Part shown: piece by piece, positions 33,419 through 43,462 of the stretch
Position numbering within the stretch: position 1 is the stretch's first letter
Layout of the letters: the number at the start of each line of letters is the position of its first letter
NCBI GenBank assembly: GCA_910579725.1
Contig: CAJTUD010000008.1
Coordinates: 9,938-73,937 of the forward strand
Source: an uncultured Oscillospiraceae bacterium
GTDB lineage: Bacteria > Bacillota > Clostridia > Oscillospirales > Oscillospiraceae
Length of the DNA stretch: 64,000 bases
Direction of reading: 5' to 3'
Position numbers and translations under genes: made by a program
The notes under the pieces: generated by a model
Seen by the model: only the letters and a program-made list of their open reading frames with translations
Databases searched by the model: none
Told to the model about the DNA's origin: nothing

Positions 33419-33633
33419 TAGGAAAAACGCGTAAATTTCGCCAAAAAACTTGTCCCACGGAATGTTCTAACATTTAACAGCCGCTCTTTTCTCATGTTTC
33501 TTCCGCTCCTGTCCATACTACTTTCACAACCGCCGGGCATCGCAGGCCGCTTTTTATCACACCGCGCCTCCGGCTGCAAAATCAGACGCGGAAAATCTGC
33601 TCCGGCAAATTGTATGGAGAGGACCACGAACAG

Positions 33634-35664
33634 ATGAAAGAAACCTTTACAGCGGCGGGAAACCGCCTGCAATATGAAAAATCCCCCTACCTCCTTCAGC
33701 ACGCCCAAGACCCCGTCCATTGGTGGAGCTGGTGCCCCGGGGCATTCCTGGAAGCCAAAAGGGAGGACAAGCCCATCCTTTTGTCCATCGGCTACTCCAC
33801 CTGCCACTGGTGCCACGTCATGGGCAGGGAGACTTTCCAGGACGAGGAAGTAGCCTCAGCGCTGAACCGGGACTTTGTCTGCATCAAGGTGGACCGGGAG
33901 GAGAGACCTGATATTGACGGGGTGTATATGGCTGCCTGTCAGGCCCTTACCGGCTCCGGCGGCTGGCCGCTGACCATTCTCATGACCCCGGAGCAGGAGC
34001 CCTTCTGGGCTGGCGCTTATCTGCCGCCCAGGGGACAGGGAGGACGGCTGGGTCTCCTGGAGCTCCTTGACGAGGTTTCACGTCTGTGGCATGGGGACCG
34101 TAAACGGCTGCTGGAGCTGGGGCAAGAGGTCTCCCGGCACATCGCTCCCTCCCGGACGGCCTCCGGAGAGCCGGACGGCGCTTTGCTTCGAAAAGCACTG
34201 TGGGAGTTGTCCCGGCGGTTTGACCGGGAGTACGGCGGCTTTGGAACTGCTCCTAAATTTCCAGCTCCGCATATACTGGTCTTTCTTCTGGAATACGCCC
34301 GACGGGCAGAGGACTCCGCAGCGCTGGAAATGGCGGAAATCACCCTGACCCAGATGGCCCGGGGCGGCATCTTTGACCAGATCGGAGGCGGCTTCTGCCG
34401 CTACAGCACCGATGAAGCGTGGCGGACCCCTCATTTTGAAAAAATGCTCTGCGACAACGCTCTACTGGCCTATGCCTATCTGGAGGCCTACGCCCAGACC
34501 GGGCGGCCCTATTACCGGGAAATTGCTTGCCGGACTCTGGATTATGTGACAACAGAGCTGGGACTGCCCGGAGGCGGCTTCGCCAGCAGTCAGGACGCGG
34601 ACAGCGGCGGCGAGGAGGGCGGGTTCTACCTCCTTGCGCAATCTGACGCAGAAGAGGTCCTGGGTACAGGGGAGGCTCAGGAGCTGTGCCAGCGGCTGTC
34701 CATTGCAGGGGAGAAGAGCATTCCCAACCTGCTGGCGGATCCCGGCTTCGAAAGCTTCTGGATGGAACAGGAGGCCCGGTGTCTCCGGCTGGCCGCCTTT
34801 CGCAGGCGGCGGCGGACACTTCACCGGGACGACAAGGTGCTCACCAGCTGGAACGCCATGATGATCGCTGCTCTGGCCAAGGCCAGCCGGGTACTGGGAG
34901 AGGTGCGCTATCAGCAAGCGGCCCGGAGCGCCCGGCTGTTTCTGAAAACCCGGCTGACCCGGTCCGACGGCCGCCTGTGGCTGCGATGGCGGGATCGGGA
35001 GCCAGCCGTCGACGGACAGCTGGATGACTACGCTTTCTACTGCTGGGCTCTGGTGGAGCTGTATGAGACGGACTTTTCCCCCTCCTGCCTCCGGGAGGCG
35101 GCAGGTCTGGCGGACCGGATGGCTGCGCTGTTCTGGGATCAGGAGGACGGAGGGTTCTTCCGCACAGCCTCCAACAGCGAGCGGTTGATCGTCCGGCAGA
35201 AGGATTCCTCTGACGCGGGAATCCCCTCCGGGGCGGCAGCGGCAGGACTGGCTCTGGCCAAGCTGGCCCGGCTGACCGGAGAGGAGCGGTTTCGCTCTCT
35301 GGCGGCAAAGCAATTGTCCTGGTTGGCGGGAGAGGCCAGAGATTTCCCCTCGGCTCACTGCTTTTCTCTGTTGGCGATGCTGGAGCAGCTATATCCCCTC
35401 CGGGAGCTGGTATATGCCACCGGAACTGGCGTGCCGCCCTGGCTGGCCGGCGTGGGGGAGACCTACCGGTTGGCCATTCTGGCCAAAACACCGGAGAGTG
35501 CCCGGGCTCTGGCAAATCTCTCCGCTCGGTCGGAGCGGTACCCCATTCCTGAGACAGGCGAACAGTACCACCTCTGCCGGGAGGGAATGTGCGCTCCGCC
35601 GGCGGAGAGTTTGTCCGCCCTGAGAAGACTGATGCAGGAGGATCGGGAACCGGCTCCGCAATAG
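33634..35664 (+). CDS. Thioredoxin-domain protein of the YyaL/DUF255 (SSP411) family
   Basis: 676 residues. The N-terminal thioredoxin-like DUF255 domain starts [15 protein letters not shown] and holds ..[11 protein letters not shown].. with a CxxC pair; a long alpha/alpha toroid (six-hairpin-like) region follows to the C-terminus with ..[12 protein letters not shown].. and ..[18 protein letters not shown]..-type motifs. Function is unclear; family members are sometimes linked to glycoside/epimerase folds and redox. The frame is open from TTG 33610, but ATG 33634 fits the family start. It diverges from the T-box operon. Confidence 0.92.
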   Translation: MKETFTAAGNRLQYEKSPYLLQHAQDPVHWWSWCPGAFLEAKREDKPILLSIGYSTCHWCHVMGRETFQDEEVASALNRDFVCIKVDREERPDIDGVYMAACQALTGSGGWPLTILMTPEQEPFWAGAYLPPRGQGGRLGLLELLDEVSRLWHGDRKRLLELGQEVSRHIAPSRTASGEPDGALLRKALWELSRRFDREYGGFGTAPKFPAPHILVFLLEYARRAEDSAALEMAEITLTQMARGGIFDQIGGGFCRYSTDEAWRTPHFEKMLCDNALLAYAYLEAYAQTGRPYYREIACRTLDYVTTELGLPGGGFASSQDADSGGEEGGFYLLAQSDAEEVLGTGEAQELCQRLSIAGEKSIPNLLADPGFESFWMEQEARCLRLAAFRRRRRTLHRDDKVLTSWNAMMIAALAKASRVLGEVRYQQAARSARLFLKTRLTRSDGRLWLRWRDREPAVDGQLDDYAFYCWALVELYETDFSPSCLREAAGLADRMAALFWDQEDGGFFRTASNSERLIVRQKDSSDAGIPSGAAAAGLALAKLARLTGEERFRSLAAKQLSWLAGEARDFPSAHCFSLLAMLEQLYPLRELVYATGTGVPPWLAGVGETYRLAILAKTPESARALANLSARSERYPIPETGEQYHLCREGMCAPPAESLSALRRLMQEDREPAPQ

Positions 35665-35720
35665 CCGTCTTGTATCCCTCCTCTGCCTGTGCTACACTAC
35701 AGGCAGGGGAGGGATTATTT

Positions 35721-36419
35721 ATGAAGAAAAAAACGATCGGCATTCTGGGCGGCATGGGTCCGCTGGCCACCGCGGACCTGTTTGAGAAAATCATTGCCCA
35801 CACCAGGGCGGCCCGGGATCAGGAGCACTTGCGGGTGCTGATCGACAGCAACACCCGGATTCCGGATCGAACAGCAGCCATTCTCCAAGGCGGCGAGGAT
35901 CCGGCTCCGGAGCTGAGATCCAGCGCAAGGGGGTTGGAGCGTCAGGGCGCGGAGCTGCTGATTATGCCATGCAACACCGCCCACTATTTTTATGACGCGG
36001 TGCAGTCTTCGGTATCCATTCCGGTGCTCCACATGATCCGGATCATGGTGCAGGCGCTCCGGAGGAAGGGAATCCAGCAGGCGGGACTACTGGCCACCGA
36101 TGGCACCATACAGACCGGCATCTATCAAAAATGTTTTGAGAATTCCGGCATCTCTCTGCTCACTCCGGATCCGGCAGGACAGAAGGCGCTGATGGACATG
36201 ATCTATCAGGGGGTAAAAGCGGGCAGGCGGACCTATGACTCCGGTCCGGTCCGGCAAACCATGGAGGATCTGCTCCATCAGGGAGCGGAAACGCTGATTC
36301 TGGGCTGTACGGAGCTTCCTCTGGCAGTCCGGCTATACCATTTGGATTTTCCCACCTCCGATCCCACGCTGGAGCTGGCGCTGGAGGCCATCCGTCAGGC
36401 CGGAGGGGAGACGGTCTGA
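35721..36419 (+). CDS. Aspartate/glutamate racemase family protein
   Basis: 232 residues. Start IGILGGMGPLAT, first catalytic Cys in MPCNTAHYF, second in LGCTELPLA: both Cys of the PLP-independent racemase are present. It interconverts D- and L-aspartate (or glutamate) for wall or other uses. GGGAGGG lies 6 bp before the ATG at 35721; the longer open frame upstream overlaps the YyaL gene and is not used. 56 bp after YyaL, possibly co-transcribed. Confidence 0.93.
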   Translation: MKKKTIGILGGMGPLATADLFEKIIAHTRAARDQEHLRVLIDSNTRIPDRTAAILQGGEDPAPELRSSARGLERQGAELLIMPCNTAHYFYDAVQSSVSIPVLHMIRIMVQALRRKGIQQAGLLATDGTIQTGIYQKCFENSGISLLTPDPAGQKALMDMIYQGVKAGRRTYDSGPVRQTMEDLLHQGAETLILGCTELPLAVRLYHLDFPTSDPTLELALEAIRQAGGETV

Positions 36420-36857
36420 TTCTCCCTCCAGGTATGGCGGGAAAGACGGAGAAATGACACAAACATGCAAAAGCTGTCGTTATGTCAACAAACCCTGGCG
36501 CGTTATCAGCGGAAAACCAGGGTTTCCGGGTTTTCAACATCCTGGGGAAAACCTCTTGGACCCGTTGGAACAAGGGACAAAAGCGTTGTGGAAAACTCTG
36601 TGGAAATTGTTTATAACTTCTGGTACTTGAAATTATCCGATTCTTTATGTAAACTTTTTTCATCCAAATCCCTGGGAAAGAACAGCCAGGAAATGTGCCG
36701 CATTTCAAAGATATTTCGGTAAAAAAATCAGATATACCAGAAGAGTGTCCGCCATGCCCGGACAGGTTTTGTGTAATTCTCACGGGAAATGGAGAGAAAC
36801 AGGATATTCCTGCAAGTCCGGTTGCAAAAATACATTTTGTATTCAAACAAACGATTG
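36420..36857. other. Gene-free stretch with dyad and DnaA-box-like sequence
   Basis: No supported gene. A dyad AAACCCTGG / CCAGGGTTT lies near 36488-36525. Between 36590 and 36620 the sequence reads TTGTGGAAAAC and CTGTGGAAATTG in tandem, similar to but not matching DnaA boxes (TTATCCACA complement). No dnaA or dnaN is nearby, so origin function is unlikely. Confidence 0.35.
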
Positions 36858-36900
36858 AACAGCGGCGGCTGATACAGAAGGTGTATCAACCGCCGCTGTT
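36858..36900 (-). terminator. Terminator hairpin after typA
   Basis: AACAGCGGCGGcTGATAC / GTATCAaCCGCCGCTGTT, an 18-bp stem with one mismatch just past the typA stop. The T-run on the minus strand is modest (TTCAATCGTTTG). Confidence 0.7.
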
Positions 36901-36912
36901 TGCTGCCGTTTG

Positions 36913-38742
36913 TTATTTTTTGCCGCCTTTCAGGGCTTTCATCCGTTTTTCATGGTCCAGAATGCGCTTGCGGATACGCAGGCTCTTGGGCGTAACCTCC
37001 AGCAGTTCGTCGTCCGCCAGAAACTCCAGGCACTGCTCCAGACTCAGCACCCGGTGGGGTACCAGACGCAGAGCATCATCGCTGCCGCTGGCCCGCATGT
37101 TAGTCAGCTGCTTTTTCTTGCAGACGTTGACGGTGATGTCCTCCTGCTTGGGGCTGACGCCCACCACCATACCGGCGTAGACGGGCACCCCCGCGCCGAT
37201 GAACAGCGCGCCGCGCTCCTGAGCGTTGAAGAGGCCGTAGGTAATGGACTCGCCGGTTTCAAAGGCGATGAGGCTGCCGGTATTCCGGCGGCTCAGATCT
37301 CCCTTGTAAGGGGCATAACTGTCAAAAATGGAGGCCATGATGCCTTCGCCCCGGGTATCTGTCAGAAACTCGTTGCGGTAGCCAAACAGTCCGCGGGCGG
37401 GCACCAGGAATTCCAGCTTCATCCGGTCGCCTACAGGGGTCATCTCCACCAGATCGCCCTTCCGGGATCCCATCTTCTCAATCACCGCGCCCACGCTGTC
37501 GGCGGGCACGTCGGCCACCAGACGCTCAATGGGCTCGCAGCGCACGCCGTCGATCTCCTGGTAGAGCACCCGGGGCGGGGAAACCTGGAACTCATAACCC
37601 TCCCGGCGCATGGTTTCAATGAGAATAGACAGGTGCATCTCTCCCCGGCCTGCCACGTTGAAGGCGTCCATGGCTCCCTCGATCTCCGTGATCCGCAGGG
37701 ATACGTCCTTCAGCGTCTCCCGGAAAAGGCGGTCCCGGATCTGGCGTGAGGTAACAAATTTGCCCTCCCGGCCGCAGAAGGGAGAGTCGTTGATGGAGAA
37801 GGTCATCTCCATGGTGGGAGCGGAAATCTTCACAAATGGCAGAGGCTCCGGGCTGGCGACGGCGCAGATGGTGTCGCCGATGGTAATATCTCCGATGCCG
37901 CTCATGGCGATGATATTACCGGCGGAGGACTCGGTGACAGCTTTCTTGCTCAGACCGTCAAACTCGTAAATGCTGACGGCCTTGGCCTTTTTAGGAGCGG
38001 CGTCCTGATCGTGATAGTTGCAGACGGCGATCTCCTGGTTCTGCCTGATGGTTCCCCGCTCAATGCGGCCAACCGCAATACGGCCTACAAACTCATTGTA
38101 GTCAATGGAGCTGACCAGCATCTGGAAGGGGGCCTCCACATCCGCCTCCGGGGCCGGAATATAATTGAGTATGGTTTCAAAAAGAGGCTTGAGGTCCGTA
38201 CCCAGATCTTCGGGGTGGTAGGAGCAGATGCCCCGGCGGGCGGAGCAGAAAAGCATGGGGCTGTCCAGCTGCTCGTCGGTGGCATCCAGATCAATGAGCA
38301 AATCGCCGCATTCGTTGATGACCTCGTAAATCCGCTGGTCGGGCCTGTCAATCTTGTTGACAACCACGATCACCCGGTGGCCCAGCTCCAGGGCCTTGGA
38401 CAGGACAAAGCGGGTCTGGGGCATGGGGCCCTCGGCGGCGTCCACCAAAAGGATGACGCCGTTGACCATTTTCAAAATCCGCTCCACCTCGCCGCCAAAG
38501 TCGGCGTGGCCTGGGGTGTCCACAATGTTGATCTTGGTGTCGCCGTACTGGATGGCGGTGTTTTTGGCCAGAATGGTGATGCCCCGCTCTCTCTCCAGAT
38601 CACCGGAGTCCATGACGCGGTCCACGACTTCCTGATTCTCCCGGTAGACGCCGCCCTGCTTGAGCATCTCGTCCACCAGGGTGGTTTTGCCGTGGTCCAC
38701 GTGGGCTATGATAGCTACGTTTCTCAGTTTTTCGTTCTTCAC
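36913..38742 (-). CDS. typA: Ribosome-associated GTPase TypA/BipA
   Basis: 609 residues, a translational GTPase. G1 HVDHGKTTLVD, ..RERGITILAKNTAI.. (switch I), DTPGHADF (G3), NKIDRPD (G4), then domains II, III, V and the unique C-terminal domain (..ERGALFIGAGVPVYAGMVVG..). TypA helps 50S assembly and growth under stress. Start is GTG (38742) with AGAGGTC upstream. Length is that of the family. Single gene with its own terminator. Confidence 0.97.
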   Translation of the reverse strand: MKNEKLRNVAIIAHVDHGKTTLVDEMLKQGGVYRENQEVVDRVMDSGDLERERGITILAKNTAIQYGDTKINIVDTPGHADFGGEVERILKMVNGVILLVDAAEGPMPQTRFVLSKALELGHRVIVVVNKIDRPDQRIYEVINECGDLLIDLDATDEQLDSPMLFCSARRGICSYHPEDLGTDLKPLFETILNYIPAPEADVEAPFQMLVSSIDYNEFVGRIAVGRIERGTIRQNQEIAVCNYHDQDAAPKKAKAVSIYEFDGLSKKAVTESSAGNIIAMSGIGDITIGDTICAVASPEPLPFVKISAPTMEMTFSINDSPFCGREGKFVTSRQIRDRLFRETLKDVSLRITEIEGAMDAFNVAGRGEMHLSILIETMRREGYEFQVSPPRVLYQEIDGVRCEPIERLVADVPADSVGAVIEKMGSRKGDLVEMTPVGDRMKLEFLVPARGLFGYRNEFLTDTRGEGIMASIFDSYAPYKGDLSRRNTGSLIAFETGESITYGLFNAQERGALFIGAGVPVYAGMVVGVSPKQEDITVNVCKKKQLTNMRASGSDDALRLVPHRVLSLEQCLEFLADDELLEVTPKSLRIRKRILDHEKRMKALKGGKK

Positions 38743-39022
38743 GCAGAAGACCTCTTTCTCTCACAGAATGGTGGTTCTTTTTCAGCTTGCTTATTGTATA
38801 CCAAGATTTTTCCCATTTCAACCCGCAATCCTAACAATTTTTTGCCTTTTGCCGGAGGATGTACCGTGTATAGTCGACCAATATCACGTTGATACCGGCA
38901 TTCTTCAGCTTGCCAACCGGGACGCTGGCAGCCTCCGATGGCAAAGCAGCGGACTTCCGGGTTTCTGCTTCCTGCAGGCTGATCATGACGGCAGCCTGAA
39001 CCGGAGCAGTCCCGCCAGGCGC

Positions 39023-39067
39023 TTGACAATACTCGCCGGCGGTGGGATAATACAGGCATTATCCCAC
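39023..39067 (+). promoter_or_regulatory. pepF promoter overlapped by a 26-bp palindrome
   Basis: TTGACA (39023-39028), 17-bp spacer, GATAAT (39046-39051). A perfect inverted repeat with 10-bp arms (GTGGGATAAT, 6-nt centre, ATTATCCCAC; 39042-39067) covers the -10 box and the expected start site. It could be an operator or a 5'-end hairpin of the mRNA. Confidence 0.7.
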
Positions 39068-39084
39068 AGGAAGGAGCAAAACCA

Positions 39085-40884
39085 ATGGAACTAATCAAGA
39101 GAAAAGATGTCCCCACGGAGTTGACGTGGGACCTGACGGCACTGTATGACAACGAGGAGAAGTGGCGGGCGGATGCGGAAAAGGTTCGCCTGCTGGCGGA
39201 GGAGATCGAGCGGGACTACAAAGGCAGGCTGACCACAGCAGAGGCCATTCAGGCATGTCTGGACAAATACCGAGCGTGGGAAGAGCTGGTGATCCTCACT
39301 GTGGAGTATTGCAGTCTGGCTGCCTCTGTAGACTACGGCGACGCCTCTCTCCAGGAGCGCAGCGACGCTTACAGCCGCCTGGAAGCTCAGATGGTCAGCC
39401 GCCTGAGCTTCATTGACAGCGAGATCATTGCTCAGGACGAGACCCTGCTGCGCCAAGCCGCCGCCCTGGGCGGTCCCAATCAGCCCTATCTGGAGGACCT
39501 GCTGCGGCAGAAACCCTATCAGCTCCAGCCGGAGACCGAGCGGGTACTGGCGGCCTTACGGCCCGCCGTCAGCGCACCCTATCAGATCTACAACATGGCC
39601 AAGCTGGCGGATATGAAATTTCCCGCCTTCCGCGCGGAGGGGGAGGAGCATCCTCTGGGCTACTCCCTCTATGAAGACAAATATGAATACGATCCCCGCA
39701 CCGAGGTCCGCCGGGAGGCGTACAAAGCGTTTTATGGAAAACTTCGGGAGTATGAGAATGTCACCGCCGCCGCCTATCAGGCCGCCGTACAGGGGGAAAA
39801 AATCATCGCGGACCAGCGGGGCCACAAGTCCGTGTTTGACTATCTGCTCTTCTGGCAGAAGGTGGACCGGAGCCTGTACGACCGGCAGATCGACCTCATC
39901 ATGGAGAAACTGGCTCCCCATATGCGGAAATACGCCAGACTTCTGCAAAAGATCCATGGTCTGGACAGGATGACCTACGCCGACCTGAAGCTGCCGGTGG
40001 ACCCGGGCTATGTGCCGCCAGTGACCATCGAGGAGTCCCGGAAGTATATCGTCGAGGGCCTCTCCGTTATGGGGAAGGACTATCAGGAGATGATCCGCGC
40101 CGCCTACCGGGAGCGCTGGGTGGACTTCGCACAGAACCAGGGGAAATCTACCGGCGGCTTCTGCGCCAGCCCCTATGGGAACCACTCCTACATCCTGTTG
40201 ACCTGGCAGGGGCAGATGAGCGACGTATTCACCCTGGCCCACGAGCTGGGCCATGCCGGGCACTTCAAGCGGTGCAACGAAGCCCAGTCTGTATTCGGCA
40301 CCAACGTCTCCACCTACTTCGTGGAGGCCCCCTCCACCATGAACGAGCTGCTGCTGGCCCACTACCTGCTGAAAACCAACCCGGACAAGCGGTTCCGCCG
40401 GTGGGTCCTCAGCAATATGGTGAGCAACACCTACTACCATAATTTCGTCACCCATTTGCTGGAGGCGGCCTATCAGCGGGAGGTCTACAAGATCGTGGAC
40501 ACTGGCGGCGGGGTTCAGGCGGAGACCCTGAACCGGCTGATGCGGGAAACTCTGGAGAAGTTCTGGGGTGATGCCGTGGAGCTGACGGAGGGCGCGGAGC
40601 TGACCTGGATGCGCCAGCCGCACTACTACATGGGGCTGTACTCCTACACCTACAGCGCGGGGCTTACGATCGCCACTCAGGCGTGCAAGCGGATTGAAGC
40701 CGAAGGACAGCCTGCTGTGGAGGACTGGAAACAGGTTCTGGCCGCAGGCGGTACCAGAACGCCATTAGAGCTGGCCCGGATGGCGGGGGTGGACATCTCC
40801 ACCGATACGCCGCTGCTGGATACCATTGAAACCATCGGCGGATATATTGACGAGATTTGCCGGCTCACCGAGGAGATGGCGTAA
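39085..40884 (+). CDS. pepF: Oligoendopeptidase F (M3 family zinc peptidase)
   Basis: 599 residues, cytosolic. The zinc motif HELGHAGH near residue 385 and the following ..YFVEAPSTMNELLLAHYL.. glutamate are those of M3B oligoendopeptidases, which cut 7-17-residue peptides. The N-terminal helical region (..VPTELTWDLTALYDNEEKW..) is also characteristic. AAGGAG lies 8 bp before the ATG. Transcription is probably controlled at the palindrome-covered promoter. A terminator follows. Confidence 0.96.
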   Translation: MELIKRKDVPTELTWDLTALYDNEEKWRADAEKVRLLAEEIERDYKGRLTTAEAIQACLDKYRAWEELVILTVEYCSLAASVDYGDASLQERSDAYSRLEAQMVSRLSFIDSEIIAQDETLLRQAAALGGPNQPYLEDLLRQKPYQLQPETERVLAALRPAVSAPYQIYNMAKLADMKFPAFRAEGEEHPLGYSLYEDKYEYDPRTEVRREAYKAFYGKLREYENVTAAAYQAAVQGEKIIADQRGHKSVFDYLLFWQKVDRSLYDRQIDLIMEKLAPHMRKYARLLQKIHGLDRMTYADLKLPVDPGYVPPVTIEESRKYIVEGLSVMGKDYQEMIRAAYRERWVDFAQNQGKSTGGFCASPYGNHSYILLTWQGQMSDVFTLAHELGHAGHFKRCNEAQSVFGTNVSTYFVEAPSTMNELLLAHYLLKTNPDKRFRRWVLSNMVSNTYYHNFVTHLLEAAYQREVYKIVDTGGGVQAETLNRLMRETLEKFWGDAVELTEGAELTWMRQPHYYMGLYSYTYSAGLTIATQACKRIEAEGQPAVEDWKQVLAAGGTRTPLELARMAGVDISTDTPLLDTIETIGGYIDEICRLTEEMA

Positions 40885-40907
40885 AAAGCAGAAGCGCTCT
40901 GTAATAT

Positions 40908-40964
40908 GCCCCCTCTATGACAGACTGTGTTTTTCACGGTCTCTCACAGAGGGGGCAATTTTTA
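40908..40964 (+). terminator. Rho-independent terminator after pepF
   Basis: GCCCCCTC / GAGGGGGC outer stem with a further inner dyad (GACAGACtGTG / CACgGTCTCTC region) and a TTTTT run. Confidence 0.75.
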
Positions 40965-41130
40965 TACCAGGGGCTCTGTCTGATCATTGACAATACGCCC
41001 AGCAGTAAGAAGTTTTTTGCAAGACAAGGCAAATTTTTGCAGGCATGCTGTCGTATGACAAGAAAATGTAATGCCGTATGGCGGGAAAAAGACTGGCCAG
41101 ACGGCGTTACATGGTTATGAATACAGGTTC

Positions 41131-42234
41131 TTACTCTGTCAGCATCAGGTCTCCCTCTTTGATCCACCCGATTCGCCGGAAGAACAATCCGAAGGCCCAG
41201 CACAAAACAGCCGGGAGAACAAAAGAAATCAAAATCAGCCCCAGCCAGTCCGTCATTCCCGGCGCAATGGCTGCCGCACCCTTGGCAACGGCTCTCTCAC
41301 TGGGGGACAACCACCCGGTCCATACGCCAATCTGTCCCACCAGTCCGCAGGTGCCCATGCCGGAGGACACCGGCGGGCCGTTCATCTCCATTTCAAACAA
41401 GCAGGTGGCAATGGGCCCTGTAACGGCTGAGGTAAGAATAGCAGGCAGCCAGATTCGAGGGTTTTTCACAATGTTCCCCATTTGCAGCATGGAGGTACCC
41501 AGCCCCTGGCTCACTAGTCCGCTCCAGCTGTTTTCCCGGAAGGAGAGCACCGCGAAGCCCACCATATTGGCGCAGCACCCCGCCACCGCCGCTCCTCCGG
41601 CCAGTCCCGTCAGTCCAAAGGCCGCGCAAATGGCTGCCGAAGAGATCGGCAGCGTCAGCGCCATGCCCATCAAAACTGAGACGATGATTCCCATCAGAAA
41701 AGGCTGAAGCTCCGTCGCCCACATGATGACGCCGCCCACTGCTGTGGCGGCGGTACCAATAGCCGGGGCCCACCAGGCAGAGAGCCCAACGCCCACCAGG
41801 ATTGTCACCAGGGGCGTCACTAGAATGTCCACTCTGGTTTCCTTGCTCACCGCCTTGCCGCATTCGGCGGCGATAGCGGCGATGAACAGCACTGCCAGAG
41901 GTCCCCCCGCTCCGTCCTGATCAGGGATCAGACTGGTGGAGCCCAGAGCATTGGCGGCGCAGCCCACTGTGGCCAGGGAGAACAGCACCAGCGGCGGGGC
42001 CTGGAGGGCAAAGCCGATGGCAACCGCCATGGCCGCGCCGCTCATAGCGGAAGCATAGCCTCCCACATCCACCAGGAAGGGAATGCCCGCCTGTTCTCCC
42101 AGCGTCTTGACAATGGTGCCGATGAGCAGGGAGCAGAACAGCCCCTGCGCCATGGCCCCCATGGCGTCAATGCCGTACCGTTTGGCGGAGAGAACGATGT
42201 TTTTTCGTTTGAGAAACGCTGTTATCTTTTCCAT
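41131..42234 (-). CDS. PTS_EIIC_2-type membrane permease
   Basis: 367 residues with about ten hydrophobic helices, many Gly/Ala-rich (..IGFALQAPPLVLFSLATVGCAANAL.., ..PLVTILVGVGLSAWWAPAIG..). It matches the PTS_EIIC_2 family of stand-alone integral membrane proteins, related to PTS EIIC but without EIIA/EIIB domains, and no other PTS genes are nearby. Transport substrate and whether phosphotransfer is involved are unknown. RBS is weak (CAGGTA). Monocistronic. Confidence 0.82.
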   Translation of the reverse strand: MEKITAFLKRKNIVLSAKRYGIDAMGAMAQGLFCSLLIGTIVKTLGEQAGIPFLVDVGGYASAMSGAAMAVAIGFALQAPPLVLFSLATVGCAANALGSTSLIPDQDGAGGPLAVLFIAAIAAECGKAVSKETRVDILVTPLVTILVGVGLSAWWAPAIGTAATAVGGVIMWATELQPFLMGIIVSVLMGMALTLPISSAAICAAFGLTGLAGGAAVAGCCANMVGFAVLSFRENSWSGLVSQGLGTSMLQMGNIVKNPRIWLPAILTSAVTGPIATCLFEMEMNGPPVSSGMGTCGLVGQIGVWTGWLSPSERAVAKGAAAIAPGMTDWLGLILISFVLPAVLCWAFGLFFRRIGWIKEGDLMLTE

Positions 42235-42384
42235 TTTGATGTACCTGCTTTATCAGTCTGATATATGTCATGACATATGCCTGTCTTATTGTAGCCCATT
42301 CTCCAGATTTGTCAAGCCCTTTCTTGCCATCCGTGAAAAAAGAGTGTATAATGGAGCAAAAATATTACAGGAGGACTGCTGTTC

Positions 42385-43422
42385 ATGAAGCTGTCCCGTT
42401 TTTGGATTTGTTTGCTGGCACTGCTTCTGCTGGCCGGCTGCAAGCCCCACGCCCACGGAGAGCCCTGCGGCCCCGCCAGCCGGGAGCTGACCGCTATGGA
42501 TACGTATATGGCCATGACCATCTATCACCAGCCTCGGGAAGAGGCTGAACAGAGCCTCCAGCAGGCCGTCGGTCTGATTGCGGAGCTGGATGAGCTGCTG
42601 TCTGTCACCGATACGGACAGCGAGCTCTACCGCGTTAACCACAGCGGCGGGGAAACGGTCTCTCTGTCGGAGGAAACCCAGGCCCTGCTGGCGGAAGCCC
42701 TGGCCTTGTGCAAGAGCACAGGGGGGGCGCTGGACGTGACCATTTACCCGGTGGTCCGGGCCTGGGGGTTCACCACAGGGGACTACCGGGTGCCGGAGCA
42801 GGAAGAGCTGCGGGCTCTGCTGGAAAAAGTGGACTACACCCAGGTCGCCCTGACAGAAGAAGGGGTGACTCTCCCGGAGGGAATGGAGCTGGATTTGGGG
42901 GCTGTGGCCAAGGGCTGGACCGGGGACCGGCTGATGGAGCTGTTCCGCTCCGCCGGAGTGACATCCGCCATTGTGGAGTTGGGGGGCAACGTTCAGGCGC
43001 TGGGGACCAAACCCGACGGCTCTCCCTGGCGGGTCGCGGTGCAGGCTCCGGAGGGGGGATACGCGGGCGCACTGGAAATCGCAGACAAGGCAGTGATTAC
43101 CTCCGGCGGCTATCAACGCTACTTTGTGCAGAACGGTGAGACTTATATCCACATTATGGACCCTGCCAGCGGACGCCCGGCGGAAACAGGCCTGCATTCT
43201 GTGACCGTTGTCACGGACCGGGGGATTATGGGGGACGCCCTGTCCACCGCGCTGTTTGTCATGGGCCGGGAGAAGGCGGTGGACTACTGGCGTTTTCGCC
43301 AGGATTTTGACGCAATATTTCTGAGTGAGAACGGCACCGCCGCCATCACCGAGGGTCTGGAGGATTGTTTTTCTCTCTGCGGTGAATGGGAGGACCGCCC
43401 AATGGAGATCATACGAAAATAA
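42385..43422 (+). CDS. apbE: FAD:protein FMN transferase (ApbE lipoprotein)
   Basis: 345 residues with a lipobox (LLLAGC) after a short signal, so exported and membrane-anchored. ApbE hallmarks are present: ..TAMDTYMAMTIY.., ..LDLGAVAKGWTGDRL.., ..ELGGNVQALG.., ..TSGGYQRYF.. and the metal-site ..GIMGDALSTALFVMG... It attaches FMN to Thr/Ser of flavoproteins such as Rnf/Nqr subunits or exported reductases. No target gene is adjacent. AGGAGG lies 10 bp before the ATG. Confidence 0.95.
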   Translation: MKLSRFWICLLALLLLAGCKPHAHGEPCGPASRELTAMDTYMAMTIYHQPREEAEQSLQQAVGLIAELDELLSVTDTDSELYRVNHSGGETVSLSEETQALLAEALALCKSTGGALDVTIYPVVRAWGFTTGDYRVPEQEELRALLEKVDYTQVALTEEGVTLPEGMELDLGAVAKGWTGDRLMELFRSAGVTSAIVELGGNVQALGTKPDGSPWRVAVQAPEGGYAGALEIADKAVITSGGYQRYFVQNGETYIHIMDPASGRPAETGLHSVTVVTDRGIMGDALSTALFVMGREKAVDYWRFRQDFDAIFLSENGTAAITEGLEDCFSLCGEWEDRPMEIIRK

Positions 43423-43462
43423 ACACAGCCCACGGGAAAATTTCTCCCGGTGAGCTGTGTTT
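43421..43462. terminator. Bidirectional terminator between apbE and recQ
   Basis: AAACACAGC.CACGGGA / TCCCGGTGAGCTGTGTTT hairpin with A-rich foot on one side and T-rich run (TTTATTTCTTTT) on the other, between convergent genes. Confidence 0.8.

Noticed and set aside
36585..36625. Tandem TTGTGGAAAAC-like sequences suggesting DnaA boxes or an origin
   Set aside because: They differ from the DnaA consensus and no dnaA, dnaN or other replication gene is near.
38873..38890. TATAGTCGAC matching the outer 10 bp of the MITE-like ends
   Set aside because: Similarity ends after 10 bp and there is no opposite end or internal core, so it is probably chance.
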